Shown here: positions 39,193-49,484 of the stretch, in pieces
How positions within the stretch are numbered: the stretch's first letter is position 1
How the letters are laid out: each line of letters begins with the position of its first letter
From: Akkermansiaceae bacterium
GTDB lineage: Bacteria; Verrucomicrobiota; Verrucomicrobiia; Verrucomicrobiales; Akkermansiaceae
Assembly (NCBI GenBank): GCA_029242935.1
Contig: JAQWSX010000040.1
Span: 1 to 64,000, forward strand
Direction: 5' to 3'
Length of the DNA stretch: 64,000 nt
Notes under the pieces: model-generated
Seen by the model: only the letters and a program-made list of their open reading frames with translations
The model's database searches: none
What the model was told of the DNA's origin: nothing
Position numbers and translations under genes: made by a program

Positions 39193-40134
39193 ATGAAAAC
39201 ACCATCCATCCTTACCATCGGCCTCATTGGTTCTCTAATCGCAGATGAGCAAGAGATTGCCTATATTCTATCAGATCTCAATCTCCCTTCAAGCGAATCG
39301 AGTGTAAGCCGAACAAACCAAGCCTTCATTAAAACGGTAGATCAGATTCACATTCTCAGCATCTTAGCCAGCTCAAAAGGCGGGCTGGTCCGTGCTTTGG
39401 ACGGTATCCCAGCGAGCCCATCTTCCGACAAAAGCCAATACCACCTCTTCAACCCCACCCCTAACAATCTCCTCCGCGGCCTCTCTCCCGACCGCCCCGA
39501 CATCACCGAATCGCCCATCACGGTCGATGCCGGTCGCTACCAAATCGAGGCTTCACTCTTCGACTATCGACGAGACCAGGGCATCGAAACCTTCACCTAT
39601 GGCCAGATCAACATGAAAGCCGGACTCACTCACAATATCGACCTACAGGGTGTCATTGACATTCGCTCCGAAGCTCTTGGCGATTGGACCACCTTCGGCG
39701 ACCTTTCCATTCGCCTCAAATACAACCTTTGGGGTAACGACGGCGGCGATTCCGCTCTCGCCATCATGCCCTATCTCACTGCCCCCACCCGCAGCGACGA
39801 ATGGCAGGGTGGTATCATCGTCCCTTGGGCAAGCGATCTTACCGATGATGTTAGCTTAGGTCTCCAAGGCCAGCTCGACTTCGTCAATGACGGTATCGGA
39901 AGCGAAACAGAGTTCCTATTCACCGCCGCCCTTGGCTACCCCATAATCGGGAATCTCGGAGGCTACTCCGAATACATCGGCGTCATCGCCGAGGACCGCT
40001 ACGAATCCTATTACTCCGGCGGGCTCACCTACGAGATCAGCGAAGATCTCATCCTCGACGCCGGCGTCCAAGTCGGACTGAACAGCGACTCGGAAGATTT
40101 CGGCTTCTTCACCGGATTCACCCAACGCTTCTAA
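39193..40134 (+). CDS. outer-membrane transporter-like protein (phenol-degradation MetA-type family resemblance)
   Basis: Signal peptide; SPDRPDITESPITVDAGRYQIEASLFDYRRDQ...AGLTHNIDLQGVIDI; C-terminal GFFTGFTQRF (terminal Phe). Confidence 0.75.
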   Translation: MKTPSILTIGLIGSLIADEQEIAYILSDLNLPSSESSVSRTNQAFIKTVDQIHILSILASSKGGLVRALDGIPASPSSDKSQYHLFNPTPNNLLRGLSPDRPDITESPITVDAGRYQIEASLFDYRRDQGIETFTYGQINMKAGLTHNIDLQGVIDIRSEALGDWTTFGDLSIRLKYNLWGNDGGDSALAIMPYLTAPTRSDEWQGGIIVPWASDLTDDVSLGLQGQLDFVNDGIGSETEFLFTAALGYPIIGNLGGYSEYIGVIAEDRYESYYSGGLTYEISEDLILDAGVQVGLNSDSEDFGFFTGFTQRF

Positions 40135-40153
40135 GCTCAACACCCTCATCACT

Positions 40154-41083
40154 GTGTCTTGGAACGCAAACGACTTTTACATCATCCTCGTCGGGGGATT
40201 GTGTGCAATGGCGTGTGCTCTCCCAGGCATCTTTCTTCTTCTTCGTCGCATGAGCATGATGGGCGACGCCATCAGCCACGCCGTCCTCCCGGGACTCGCC
40301 ATCGCCTTCCTAATCTCAGAGTCCCGTGCCAACATCTGGATGTTTCTCGGTGCAGCCATCGCCGGCATTCTAACCGCTCTCTTTACCCAGTGGATCATCC
40401 GCTTTGGCAAAGTCGAACGTGGCGCAGCCATGGGCATTGTCTTTACTACCCTCTTTGCAATCGGACTTGTCCTCATCCGCAAAGCTGCTGACCACGTTGA
40501 TCTCGATGCCGGTTGTGTTCTCTATGGTGCCCTTGAATACACCCCTCTCAACATGGTCACTCTCTTTGAGAACGAGAGATCATTCTTGGCGGTTCCCCGT
40601 GCCGCTCTGATCATTGGGGCAACTCTCATCTTCAACGCCTTGATCATTGTCCTTTTCTACAAAGAATTTAAACTCGCCGCCTTTGATCCCGGCCTTGCCG
40701 AGGCCCAAGGCTTCCGCCCTCAACTGATGCACTACCTGCTCATGACCATGGTCGCCGTTACGACTGTCGCAGCCTTTGAGGCCGTGGGCTCCATCATTGT
40801 CATCGCCATGCTTATTGTTCCACCTGCAACGGCCTTTCTCCTCACACGAAATCTCCCTTCCTTGATCATCGTCAGTCTCATTCTCGCTGTCCTATCAGCT
40901 GTCCTCGGACAAATAGCATCTCATCTCCCTCCCCTACTCGGATTCCCCGACACAACAAGTTCAGGAATGATGGCCACCACTGCTGGCTTTCTTTTCCTCC
41001 TTGCCTGGCTGTTCGGACCAGAAGGATTGATCAAAAAACAATCTAAACAACTTGAGGCACCTAACTTTGACTGCGCTGATTAA
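40154..41083 (+). CDS. second metal ABC transporter permease (unfused)
   Basis: FLLLRRMSMMGDAISHAVLPGLAIAFLI...AAMGIVFTTLFAIGLVLIRKAADHVDLDAGCVLYG...GSIIVIAMLIVPPATAFLLT. GTG start. Confidence 0.95.
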   Translation: MSWNANDFYIILVGGLCAMACALPGIFLLLRRMSMMGDAISHAVLPGLAIAFLISESRANIWMFLGAAIAGILTALFTQWIIRFGKVERGAAMGIVFTTLFAIGLVLIRKAADHVDLDAGCVLYGALEYTPLNMVTLFENERSFLAVPRAALIIGATLIFNALIIVLFYKEFKLAAFDPGLAEAQGFRPQLMHYLLMTMVAVTTVAAFEAVGSIIVIAMLIVPPATAFLLTRNLPSLIIVSLILAVLSAVLGQIASHLPPLLGFPDTTSSGMMATTAGFLFLLAWLFGPEGLIKKQSKQLEAPNFDCAD

Positions 41084-41124
41084 ACCGCAAGGTTTCTTGC
41101 CTCTTCAGCTTGCCACGCGCGCAA

Positions 41125-42348
41125 TTAGCACTCTAACTTGATCGCTTTTATCAAGAACTTCAGCTCATCCATGGTCACCGAGAGCGGCGGCATGATGACA
41201 ATCGTGTTCAGAATCGGTCGCGTCAGCACACCACGCTCCCGGAGCTTCAGACAAAATTCCTGTCCACCTTCGCCCACCTCAAATCCGAGAATGAGCCCAA
41301 CCCGACGGACCTCTTGGATCCTCGGGATATTAGTAAGCTCTCTTTCGAGATAGGCTCCCTTTTCTTCAATTCCCGCTAAAGTATTTTCGGATTCAAAAAT
41401 CGATAAATTAGCGAGGGCAACCGAGCAACCCAAGGCATTCCCGGTATAACTATGACCATAGAAAAAGGTTCGATCCGGACCTTTAAAACCCTCATAGATT
41501 TCACATTTTGTCAGGGTCGCGGCCAGAGGCATCGTCCCACCGGTTAAGCCCTTTGCGAGACAGAGGAAATCAGGAATGACCTTTTCATTCTGACAGGCAA
41601 ACATCTCACCGGTTCGACCAAATCCAGTCATCACCTCATCAAGAATCAAGTGGATACCATGCTGTGTCGCCCAAGCGCTCAGCTCAGCCAACATTCCTTT
41701 TGGCCACGGACGCATTTGATTCACTCCCTGAATCAACGGTTCGATCACAACTGCAGAAGCCGCCTCAACAACAACCTCCGGCAGACTCAGTAAATCTTCC
41801 ACAGAACCAACGCGATAAACATCCAATCCCGTTTCTCCATATCCCTTGATAAATCTCGAAACCCCACCCACCGAAGCCGCGCCCAGAGTGTCGCCGTGGT
41901 AGGCATTCTCAAACGCGATAATCCCCGTCCGTTCTTTTTGTCCGTTCTGCTGCCGCCATTGCAGAGACATTTTAAAAGCCACTTCCAGCGCTGTTGAACC
42001 ATCGTCTGAAAAGAAGCACCGTTCCAAACTATCCGGGAAAAAAGAGCAAAGTTTTTCAGCCAACTCACTTGCTTTGTTATTTGCCAATCCCAAGTAAGAA
42101 CTATGGCAGAGTGTGGCGGCTTGATCCTGAATTGCTTTAACAATCACGGGGTGGCTATGGCCGTGAATGTTAGTCCAAATACTGGAATTGGCATCGAGAT
42201 AACGCTTTCCCTCAAAATCAAAAAGCCAACTTCCCTCGCCCCGGCAAATCACCACCGGCACATCACTCTCCCAGCTTTCCTGGTCCGTAAAAGGATGCCA
42301 GCAATGAGCATGATCCGCCGAGATCCACCTATTCACCTGGTCTTTCAT
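41125..42348 (-). CDS. bioA: adenosylmethionine-8-amino-7-oxononanoate aminotransferase
   Basis: HCWHPFTDQESW...NSSIWTNIHGHSHPVIV...FFSDDGSTALEVAFKMS...LILDEVMTGFGRTGEMFA...PDFLCLAKGLTGG. Confidence 0.95.
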   Translation of the reverse strand: MKDQVNRWISADHAHCWHPFTDQESWESDVPVVICRGEGSWLFDFEGKRYLDANSSIWTNIHGHSHPVIVKAIQDQAATLCHSSYLGLANNKASELAEKLCSFFPDSLERCFFSDDGSTALEVAFKMSLQWRQQNGQKERTGIIAFENAYHGDTLGAASVGGVSRFIKGYGETGLDVYRVGSVEDLLSLPEVVVEAASAVVIEPLIQGVNQMRPWPKGMLAELSAWATQHGIHLILDEVMTGFGRTGEMFACQNEKVIPDFLCLAKGLTGGTMPLAATLTKCEIYEGFKGPDRTFFYGHSYTGNALGCSVALANLSIFESENTLAGIEEKGAYLERELTNIPRIQEVRRVGLILGFEVGEGGQEFCLKLRERGVLTRPILNTIVIMPPLSVTMDELKFLIKAIKLEC

Positions 42349-42589
42349 TGAGCTTGCCCAGCATTTTGTCGACCTTAGCGATCAAATTCCATGAACAGCG
42401 CTTCCGCTGATACTTTCGCCACAGAACGTCTCGAAGAGCTTCCCAGTTCTCCTTCGACGGCGGATCAAGTTTCTTCCACCGATCGTCATCATCGGTTTTG
42501 GTATAAAGCTCAAAACGACCACCATGATAATTGGCTCTCCAATAGCGTATTTCATCGCCATCTTCTCCCCGCCATTGATGTTTCGTCAT
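42329..42589 (-). CDS. conserved hypothetical small protein (start MTKHQWRGEDG)
   Basis: Coherent charged/aromatic ORF just upstream of bioA, overlapping its start by about 20 nt. Confidence 0.6.
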   Translation of the reverse strand: MTKHQWRGEDGDEIRYWRANYHGGRFELYTKTDDDDRWKKLDPPSKENWEALRDVLWRKYQRKRCSWNLIAKVDKMLGKLNERPGE

Positions 42590-42763
42590 GCCACTAGTCT
42601 TCTCACTTTTATTCAAAAACCAACTTTGAAATTTTTCCCTCATTGAAACCCGATCCTAGATTACCTCCGAAACGTTAAAACCAGTATCAACCTCTACTAG
42701 CTTTGTCCAATGATCTGGTCTAGACTTAGGTCAAAATTATGGTCAACGCGTATCGGATAAAAA

Positions 42764-43510
42764 ATGTCGAAAAGAGATAGCAACGCCGTCGGAATCTTCG
42801 GCCGCTTTCTTGACCTCCTCTATCCGGCGGTTTGCGAGCTTTGCCAAGTCTCGCTCACACATGGATATTCTCTTTGCGAAGATTGCCGGAATGACCTCCC
42901 AAGAATTGTTTCACCATTTTGCGAGAAATGCGGCGAGCCCTTCGATGGCAACATTAGTGATGAGTTTTGTTGTCAAAACTGCTCTGGTTTGAAAGCTGAT
43001 TTTGCCTTTGCCCGAGCATCACTCAAGGGATTAGCCCTCTCATTTCGCCTCGTTCACGGGCTCAAGTATCAAAGGCAGTTTTTTCTCGCACGCGAATTGG
43101 CGATATTTCTAAAAGAGACCCTTGAGGAAGACCCTCGCTTTGCCGAATTCAATGGTGCTATTTTGGTCCCTGTCCCTCTTTTCTGGCGAAGGCAACAATG
43201 GCGACAAGGCAACCAAGCCTATGAGCTGAGCCGAGAACTTTCTAGGCTCAGCGGCCATGAAACCATCGAAGCCATCAAGCGGGTCCGCCCGACAAACACC
43301 CAAACCAAGCTGAACAGAAAGCAACGGCTCTCAAACCTCCGTGAGGCCTTTCGAATCAAAAAGAAATACGCTCCCATCATTACCAAGAGAAAGGTGATCA
43401 TCATCGACGATGTTTTCACTACTGGAGCGACAGCACACGAATGCGCCAGAGTCTTAAAAGAAGATGGCAGAGTCAACGATGTCGCAGTCCTTACTCTCAT
43501 CCGGGGGTAA
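42764..43510 (+). CDS. comF: ComF family phosphoribosyltransferase-like protein
   Basis: Zn-like Cys cluster CELCQVSLTHGYSLCEDC...CEKCGEPF...CCQNC and PRPP motif VIIIDDVFTTGATAHE. Confidence 0.95.
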   Translation: MSKRDSNAVGIFGRFLDLLYPAVCELCQVSLTHGYSLCEDCRNDLPRIVSPFCEKCGEPFDGNISDEFCCQNCSGLKADFAFARASLKGLALSFRLVHGLKYQRQFFLARELAIFLKETLEEDPRFAEFNGAILVPVPLFWRRQQWRQGNQAYELSRELSRLSGHETIEAIKRVRPTNTQTKLNRKQRLSNLREAFRIKKKYAPIITKRKVIIIDDVFTTGATAHECARVLKEDGRVNDVAVLTLIRG

Positions 43511-43753
43511 AAAGACACCGCCGATTGCATAAAACATTCCCCCATTAAGAGGAGTTCCTGTGAAAGCATAGGGGTCATAATCCACTCCCAACATCCAACT
43601 CAACTCTCGGAGAGATCTCTTGCGATGCTCCCGGATTCGAAGATGATCGCGGCATGCAAAGACGGTCACTTCTTTCCTCCTCGGAGGCGGCGCTCGGATT
43701 CCTTGCACACCAGAAATATCGATATGGGGGTCCTTCGGCCCAAATGACTTCAC
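43454..43753 (-). CDS. hypothetical protein (tentative)
   Basis: ORF covers most of the comF-folC gap and reads as plausible protein; no recognised family; overlaps comF 3' end. Confidence 0.35.
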   Translation of the reverse strand: MKSFGPKDPHIDISGVQGIRAPPPRRKEVTVFACRDHLRIREHRKRSLRELSWMLGVDYDPYAFTGTPLNGGMFYAIGGVFLPPDESKDCDIVDSAIFF

Positions 43754-43907
43754 TCTACAGCCCTCTGAACGCCCATCCGAATAGAACTAAAGAATTCTTA
43801 CCTCTCACCCCATCGCTTCCTTCACCTTGTGAGGACATCGCGCAAAGGTTTCACTCTCGCAATCAACGGTTCGTCGAAAAATCGGGCCTGATCCCCGTAT
43901 TAATGCC

Positions 43908-45098
43908 GTGAACTATCAGGAAGCCCTAGACTGGATTTACGAAACCCAAACGTTTGGAATCAAGCTGGGACTCGAAGGTCCAACTCGCTTGCTGCGCGAA
44001 TTCCTCGCCTTTCCCTCCCACCGTACCAAGGTCATCCATGTCGCCGGGACCAATGGAAAGGGTTCAACGTGCGCGATGATTGACGCTCTTGGCCAAGGCC
44101 TAGCCCTCCGCAGCGGCCTCTTTACCTCGCCTCACCTCATCGACTATCGTGAACGCGTATGCGTCAATGGCCTCGAAATCACGGAGGAAAAAACCGCACA
44201 CCTCCTCACCGAGCTTCGCGAACTTGTGGCTGATTGGGAACATCACCCAACCTTTTTCGAGCTCACCCTCGCTCTTGGCATGCGGCACTTTCGCGACTCT
44301 GATTGCGACCTCATCGTTCTTGAAACCGGCATGGGTGGAAGGCTTGATGCCACCACCGCAATCCCCGCCGATGTCTGCGTTCTCACCCCAATCTCACTCG
44401 ATCACACCAAGTGGCTTGGCTCGACTCTCGATGAAATCGCACGAGAAAAAGCCGCAATCGCGATCAAGGGAAAACCCATCCTCTCGTCTCCTCAAGATCC
44501 GGAGGCCGAGAAAGCCATTCGTCAAATTACCAACCAAACTCAAGCCCCTCTTACTTTCGTCAAGGCACCCTTGTTGGGCTACTCGCTATCACTGCCTGGT
44601 GAACACCAAAGACGAAATGCGGCCCTTGCTTGCGAGGCAATTGTGGCGGCTGGACTTCACCTCTCTTTCGATGTTGTTCAACACGCGCTCCAACACATTC
44701 AATGGCCCGGCCGCTTTGAAAGGATCACCGAAACTCTCATTCTTGATGCCGCCCACAATCCACACGCAGCGGAAGCTCTCGTGAAAACCTGGAAGACCGA
44801 ATTCCCCGATAAAAAGGCCTCCATCATTTTTGGGTCGGTTGAAGACAAAGCAACTGACGCAATTCTTTCCAAACTTTCCGAAATTGCGGAAGCATTCCAC
44901 TTTGTTCCCGTAAATTCCCAACGTGGACTATCTCCTGAAAGCCACGGGGTCAAAATTAAGTCAGTAGTTCACTCGGATCTTACATCCGCATTGGAAGCTA
45001 CAGTCGATCATACCACTCTGGTGACCGGCTCACTCTTCCTTCTGGGAGAGACCAAGGCGCTCCTGTCTAAAAATAAATTTCGGACGACATCTCAGTAA
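43908..45098 (+). CDS. folC: bifunctional folylpolyglutamate synthase/dihydrofolate synthase
   Basis: VIHVAGTNGKGSTCAMI...GLFTSPHLIDYRERVCVNG...LETGMGGRLDATTAI...LDAAHNPHA. GTG start. Confidence 0.95.
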   Translation: MNYQEALDWIYETQTFGIKLGLEGPTRLLREFLAFPSHRTKVIHVAGTNGKGSTCAMIDALGQGLALRSGLFTSPHLIDYRERVCVNGLEITEEKTAHLLTELRELVADWEHHPTFFELTLALGMRHFRDSDCDLIVLETGMGGRLDATTAIPADVCVLTPISLDHTKWLGSTLDEIAREKAAIAIKGKPILSSPQDPEAEKAIRQITNQTQAPLTFVKAPLLGYSLSLPGEHQRRNAALACEAIVAAGLHLSFDVVQHALQHIQWPGRFERITETLILDAAHNPHAAEALVKTWKTEFPDKKASIIFGSVEDKATDAILSKLSEIAEAFHFVPVNSQRGLSPESHGVKIKSVVHSDLTSALEATVDHTTLVTGSLFLLGETKALLSKNKFRTTSQ

Positions 45099-45170
45099 AC
45101 ACGGGGATCTAGGGTTATTCACAGGTTGCCGAGATTGCCAAGCCTCTAGCTTTTGAGGCAAAGTCTCACC

Positions 45171-46616
45171 ATGGCGATCAAGGAAGATAAACCACCCTTT
45201 GAAGAAAAGGACGGCCCCAAACTTCAAGATGGAAAAAAGGATCAGCGTGATGAGCTGACTCCTCCACCTCATGCCATTGGCCCCGAAAAAAGCATCTTAA
45301 GCTCGATGATTCAGGATCCTGAGGAATACATCGGCAGAGCCGTCGAGGGACAATTGACCGCCGCCCACTTTTACATGCCGTCTCATGGCAAACTCTTTCA
45401 GGTTCTCGTGGAGCACTTCGAATCAGGCAAGACTGTGGAGTTAGTTGCCCTATCGCAATATCTCATGGATCGCGACCTCCTCGATGGGATCGGCGGACCT
45501 TCCGCAATCACTGAAATCTACACCTTCGCACCCACCGCGGCGCACTTTGATTCGCACCTCTCCATCGTAAAAGAGAAGTTCATTCTCCGCAACATCATCA
45601 AATCTTGTACCGAATCCATCACAACAGCTTACGATGATCCCGAAGACGTGCAGGAGTTCCTCGACAGCGTAGAGCAAAAGGTCCTCGAGATTCGAGAAGC
45701 TAGCGAAACAACCGAAGAGATGGATGTAAAGACGGCCGTCAGCGAGGTCATGGTTTACCTTCAGGAATTTTTAGCCGGTGACCGGGGGATCTCGGGGATG
45801 ACAACGGGTTACACCGAGCTCGATAAGATGATCAACGGCTTAAAAGCGCCCGATATGTTCGTCATTGCGGCACGCCCCTCGATGGGAAAGACCTCGTTCA
45901 TGATGAACCTTATCGAGCATATTGCCATCACCTCGGACAAGCCCGCGATGGTATTTTCTTGCGAGATGTCGACAGTGCAGATTGTGCAACGTCTTGTCTT
46001 TTCCCGAGCACGTTTCGAATTCCAAAAACTCACAAAAGGATACCAGCCTAACAAAGCTGATCTTAAGCGAATTAAGGACTCCTCCGAGGAAGTCGCTAAG
46101 TCAAAGCTCTTCATTGACGACACCGCTGGCATCTCCATCAACGACCTTCGCGCGAAAGCTCGGCGTAAACACCGCGACGAAGGTATTAGTGTAATTGCGA
46201 TCGACTACCTCCAGCTGATGAGATCAACCTCAAAGCAGGCCTCGAATTCTCGTGAAAGAGAAATCGCTGAAATCTCGGGCGGTCTCAAAGCTCTCGCCAA
46301 AGAACTCAACGTTCCTGTCATCGTACTTGCCCAACTCAACCGTGGACCCGAGGGGCGAACTGGCTCATCGCTCGGGGTCCCCCGCATGTCCGACCTTCGT
46401 GAATCGGGATCGATCGAGCAGGACGCCGACATGGTGGGACTTCTTTACCGGAAAGTTTACTACGCCGATAACCAAGAGGATCGCGACGAAGATGACGGCG
46501 AGGCCGAATTGGTTCTAGCTAAGAACCGGAACGGGCCTACCGGAAACATCCCCCTCACCTTCCTTCCCGCTCTCATGCGATTCGAGACACGGTCCTTTAC
46601 TCCTGAACCCAGTTAA
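45171..46616 (+). CDS. dnaB: replicative DNA helicase
   Basis: PPHAIGPEKSILSSMIQDPEEYIG...MFVIAARPSMGKTSFMMNLIEHIA...FSCEMSTVQIVQRL...VIAIDYLQLM...AQLNRGPEGR. Confidence 0.97.
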   Translation: MAIKEDKPPFEEKDGPKLQDGKKDQRDELTPPPHAIGPEKSILSSMIQDPEEYIGRAVEGQLTAAHFYMPSHGKLFQVLVEHFESGKTVELVALSQYLMDRDLLDGIGGPSAITEIYTFAPTAAHFDSHLSIVKEKFILRNIIKSCTESITTAYDDPEDVQEFLDSVEQKVLEIREASETTEEMDVKTAVSEVMVYLQEFLAGDRGISGMTTGYTELDKMINGLKAPDMFVIAARPSMGKTSFMMNLIEHIAITSDKPAMVFSCEMSTVQIVQRLVFSRARFEFQKLTKGYQPNKADLKRIKDSSEEVAKSKLFIDDTAGISINDLRAKARRKHRDEGISVIAIDYLQLMRSTSKQASNSREREIAEISGGLKALAKELNVPVIVLAQLNRGPEGRTGSSLGVPRMSDLRESGSIEQDADMVGLLYRKVYYADNQEDRDEDDGEAELVLAKNRNGPTGNIPLTFLPALMRFETRSFTPEPS

Positions 46617-46631
46617 ATCACCTTTAAAAAG

Positions 46632-47402
46632 ATGAGCCTTAAACACTCTGTCTGCCGCTGGTGCTTCGAGGACACTCCGCTTCTCAAGCTTGCCGATTGG
46701 TGTCAGGAACTCGGGATCGAGGGAATCGATCTCCTTCATCCCGAAGAAGTCGCACTCATCACAGATCTCGGATTGATTTGCCCCGTCACCGCAGCTCCGG
46801 AACACGAAAGCGGCCTTGGCTGTATTGAGAAAGCTTTCAACAACCCGGATCACCATGGAACTTTATTAAAGATCTATCGCGATCTCATCCCCAAAGCTGC
46901 CGAGGCCGGAATTCCAAATGTGATCACCTTCTCAGGAAACCGTGAAGGTCTCAGCGACGAGGAAGGCTTAGAAAACTGCGCCCAAGGACTTGAACCTCTA
47001 CTTGATCTTGCTGATCAGCACGGCGTCACCTTGATCATGGAGCTCCTCAACTCAAAGGTCGATCACCCTGACTACCAGTGCGATCACAGCGACTGGGGAG
47101 TTGCTCTTTGTGAGAAACTGGGTTCGACCCATTTCAAGTTACTTTACGACATTTACCATATGCAGATCATGGAAGGCAACGTGATGGCGACCATCAAACA
47201 GCATTCCTCATACTTTGGGCACTACCACACCGCCGGCTGCCCCGGTCGTAACGAACTAGATACCACGCAGGAACTTTACTACCCTGCTATCATCGAAACG
47301 ATCAAGGCAACCGGATACACCGGCTACCTCGCTCATGAGTTCGTGCCAACCTGGTCAGACCACAAAGCAGCGCTCACCGACGCGGTGAGACGTTGCTTTT
47401 AG
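46632..47402 (+). CDS. hyi: hydroxypyruvate isomerase-like TIM-barrel protein
   Basis: KHSVCRWCFEDTPLLKLADWCQELGIEGIDLLHPEE...NVITFSGNREGLSDEEGLENC...LLYDIYHMQIMEGNVMATI...HYHTAGCPGRNELD. Confidence 0.88.
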   Translation: MSLKHSVCRWCFEDTPLLKLADWCQELGIEGIDLLHPEEVALITDLGLICPVTAAPEHESGLGCIEKAFNNPDHHGTLLKIYRDLIPKAAEAGIPNVITFSGNREGLSDEEGLENCAQGLEPLLDLADQHGVTLIMELLNSKVDHPDYQCDHSDWGVALCEKLGSTHFKLLYDIYHMQIMEGNVMATIKQHSSYFGHYHTAGCPGRNELDTTQELYYPAIIETIKATGYTGYLAHEFVPTWSDHKAALTDAVRRCF

Positions 47403-47436
47403 CATTGTTCACAACCCAATCTCCTTGGAAAGGTAA

Positions 47437-48474
47437 CTAAAGATCCTTTCGGCAGAATAACCAACCGGCGATACTGAGCATTACAAAGGCAAAAATGCAG
47501 GAGGTCCCAATTGAATAAAAGGTAGAATCATTTGCGGTGAGTTTGCCCATCGCGTCATCAAGTTCACCTTCATCCTCGAGTTTTTGTGAAACATCGCCCC
47601 CATCTGAAGCAAGCATTCCCGCCATTCCATCCAAAACGAGCTTCTTCTCAGCCGATTCCATGATCGGAGAATTCTTGGGAAAGAATGAATGAACTATTTT
47701 AAGAGTGCCAATTTGGCTAAGAATTTGAGGATCTCCTTCAACTTTTTCCATCTCCGGCATTCTAAATTCGACCTCTTCTTCTGGCACTATCTCTCCAGTC
47801 GGAGCATCAACATACTGGGAGAGTTGATAAGCTGATTCATGATACGTAATTGCCCAGTCGACACCCGCCGAAATCCCCCAGAGCAGCATTGTGAGCATGA
47901 TAGAAGTCATCACTGAACGCGTCAGCACACCAAGCAGGACCATGAAGGAGTAGAGATTTAAAAAGACCAACAAGACCGCAGGCACATACCAAAAGACCGA
48001 AAAATTCCAGACTCCGAGTCGCCAGCGAAATGCCACAAAGACAATCACGACGAACAATCCGACCTGAATAAAAACAAAGAACAAGCTTCCGGTCAGCTTC
48101 GCCAAAAACACCTGCAAACGTGAAGGGGCTTTTGTCATTAACATTCCTGCAGAGCCCTCCTTCATGGCATCCGGAAAAATTGAAGCACACGAGATAAGAG
48201 CCAGAATAATCGCGATGAACGTCAACCAGCCACCTGCAATAAGATTGGTAAAGATCATGATGTAGCCAATCTCTTGGACTAATCTCCCTCCCCTGCCACT
48301 GAAGTCGAATTCAATGTTTGTCGCGCCAAAGAAGAAGCTGATCTCATTCTCATCAAATCCAATTGAGAGAAAGAGAACCGCTACTAAAAGTGACAAACCA
48401 ACCGTCACCCAGAAAATAGTCTCGGATTTCAAGCCGCGGTAGGACTCCAGAAGAAGTGTTAAAAATGGTTTCAT
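47437..48474 (-). CDS. ABC transporter permease
   Basis: Multiple TM segments; ATGA overlap with the upstream ABC ATPase gene. Confidence 0.8.
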   Translation of the reverse strand: MKPFLTLLLESYRGLKSETIFWVTVGLSLLVAVLFLSIGFDENEISFFFGATNIEFDFSGRGGRLVQEIGYIMIFTNLIAGGWLTFIAIILALISCASIFPDAMKEGSAGMLMTKAPSRLQVFLAKLTGSLFFVFIQVGLFVVIVFVAFRWRLGVWNFSVFWYVPAVLLVFLNLYSFMVLLGVLTRSVMTSIMLTMLLWGISAGVDWAITYHESAYQLSQYVDAPTGEIVPEEEVEFRMPEMEKVEGDPQILSQIGTLKIVHSFFPKNSPIMESAEKKLVLDGMAGMLASDGGDVSQKLEDEGELDDAMGKLTANDSTFYSIGTSCIFAFVMLSIAGWLFCRKDL

Positions 48475-49436
48475 GCTTGGGGAATTCTTGGAGGTTGAAC
48501 TGAATTACCTGGCACCGGTGGTGGCGAAGACCCGCCACCGACCAGCCCAATGAAGAGGTCCTCGAGAGACTGGCTTTTCAAACTAACGTCGGTGATTACA
48601 AGACCTTCTTGACGAATGAGATCAATCACTGGTTGGGCATCGAGGGCATTGGTCGAAGGCAGCCTCACACTCCCGCCATCAACCTCAAGGTCTCCATCCT
48701 GTAATTTCGAGAGGCTCTTCGCCGAAAGTTGGCCTTCGAAGCCGACGACATAACCGGTCTTCTCGGTTCGCAATTCATCAAGCTTCCCTTCTCCTAAGAT
48801 TTCACCATTCGCCATAATGGCCACGCGGTCAACGATCGGCTCCAGCTCTGAAAGGATATGCGTATTGATAAAAATAGTGCGTCCTTCCTCACGAAGTTCA
48901 CGGACAAGGCTTCGGAATTCCCGCCGCCCCGCCGGGTCAACTCCATCAGTAGGCTCATCCAGGAAGATGATTTTGGGGTCACTTACAAGCGCCTGTGCAA
49001 TCCCGATCCTCTGCTTCATGCCCTTAGAGTAGGTCTTAATCTGCCGATGCTGCGACTCCGTCATCCAAACTTTTGCCAAAAGCGCATCCGTCCTCTCCCT
49101 AGTCAAGGCCGAGGGCACATTCTGCAGGCCAGCTGCGAATTCGATGACCTGCCGGCCGGTGAGGTAGGGCGGGAACTGGGTGTGTTCCGGAAGCAAGCCC
49201 ACCTTCTGAAGAGTCTCACGATCCCCAATCGGCTTGCCCAACATCGTACCATCACCTCCGGATCGCCGAATCAGGGTAGTTAGAATCTTCACGATCGTAC
49301 TTTTCCCGGCCCCATTGGGGCCCAAAAGCCCGTATATGCAGCCCCGCGGCACTTGTAGATCGATGCCTTTTAGTGCTTCAACGCCGCCCCGATAGGTTTT
49401 GCGGATCCCTGATAGATCCAAAACATAGTCACTCAT
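48471..49436 (-). CDS. ABC transporter ATP-binding protein
   Basis: Walker A GPNGAGKST, signature YSKGMKQRIGIAQAL, Walker B IIFLDEPTDGVDP. Likely start MSDYVLDLSG. Confidence 0.95.
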   Translation of the reverse strand: MSDYVLDLSGIRKTYRGGVEALKGIDLQVPRGCIYGLLGPNGAGKSTIVKILTTLIRRSGGDGTMLGKPIGDRETLQKVGLLPEHTQFPPYLTGRQVIEFAAGLQNVPSALTRERTDALLAKVWMTESQHRQIKTYSKGMKQRIGIAQALVSDPKIIFLDEPTDGVDPAGRREFRSLVRELREEGRTIFINTHILSELEPIVDRVAIMANGEILGEGKLDELRTEKTGYVVGFEGQLSAKSLSKLQDGDLEVDGGSVRLPSTNALDAQPVIDLIRQEGLVITDVSLKSQSLEDLFIGLVGGGSSPPPVPGNSVQPPRIPQA

Positions 49437-49484
49437 GATTGTTCGTCTGTTAATGCAACGAGGTGGACCGTAACATTTTTTCAT

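Noticed and set aside
48471-48474. TGA at the end of the ABC ATPase gene as possible recoding
   Set aside because: Standard ATGA start/stop overlap with the permease gene.
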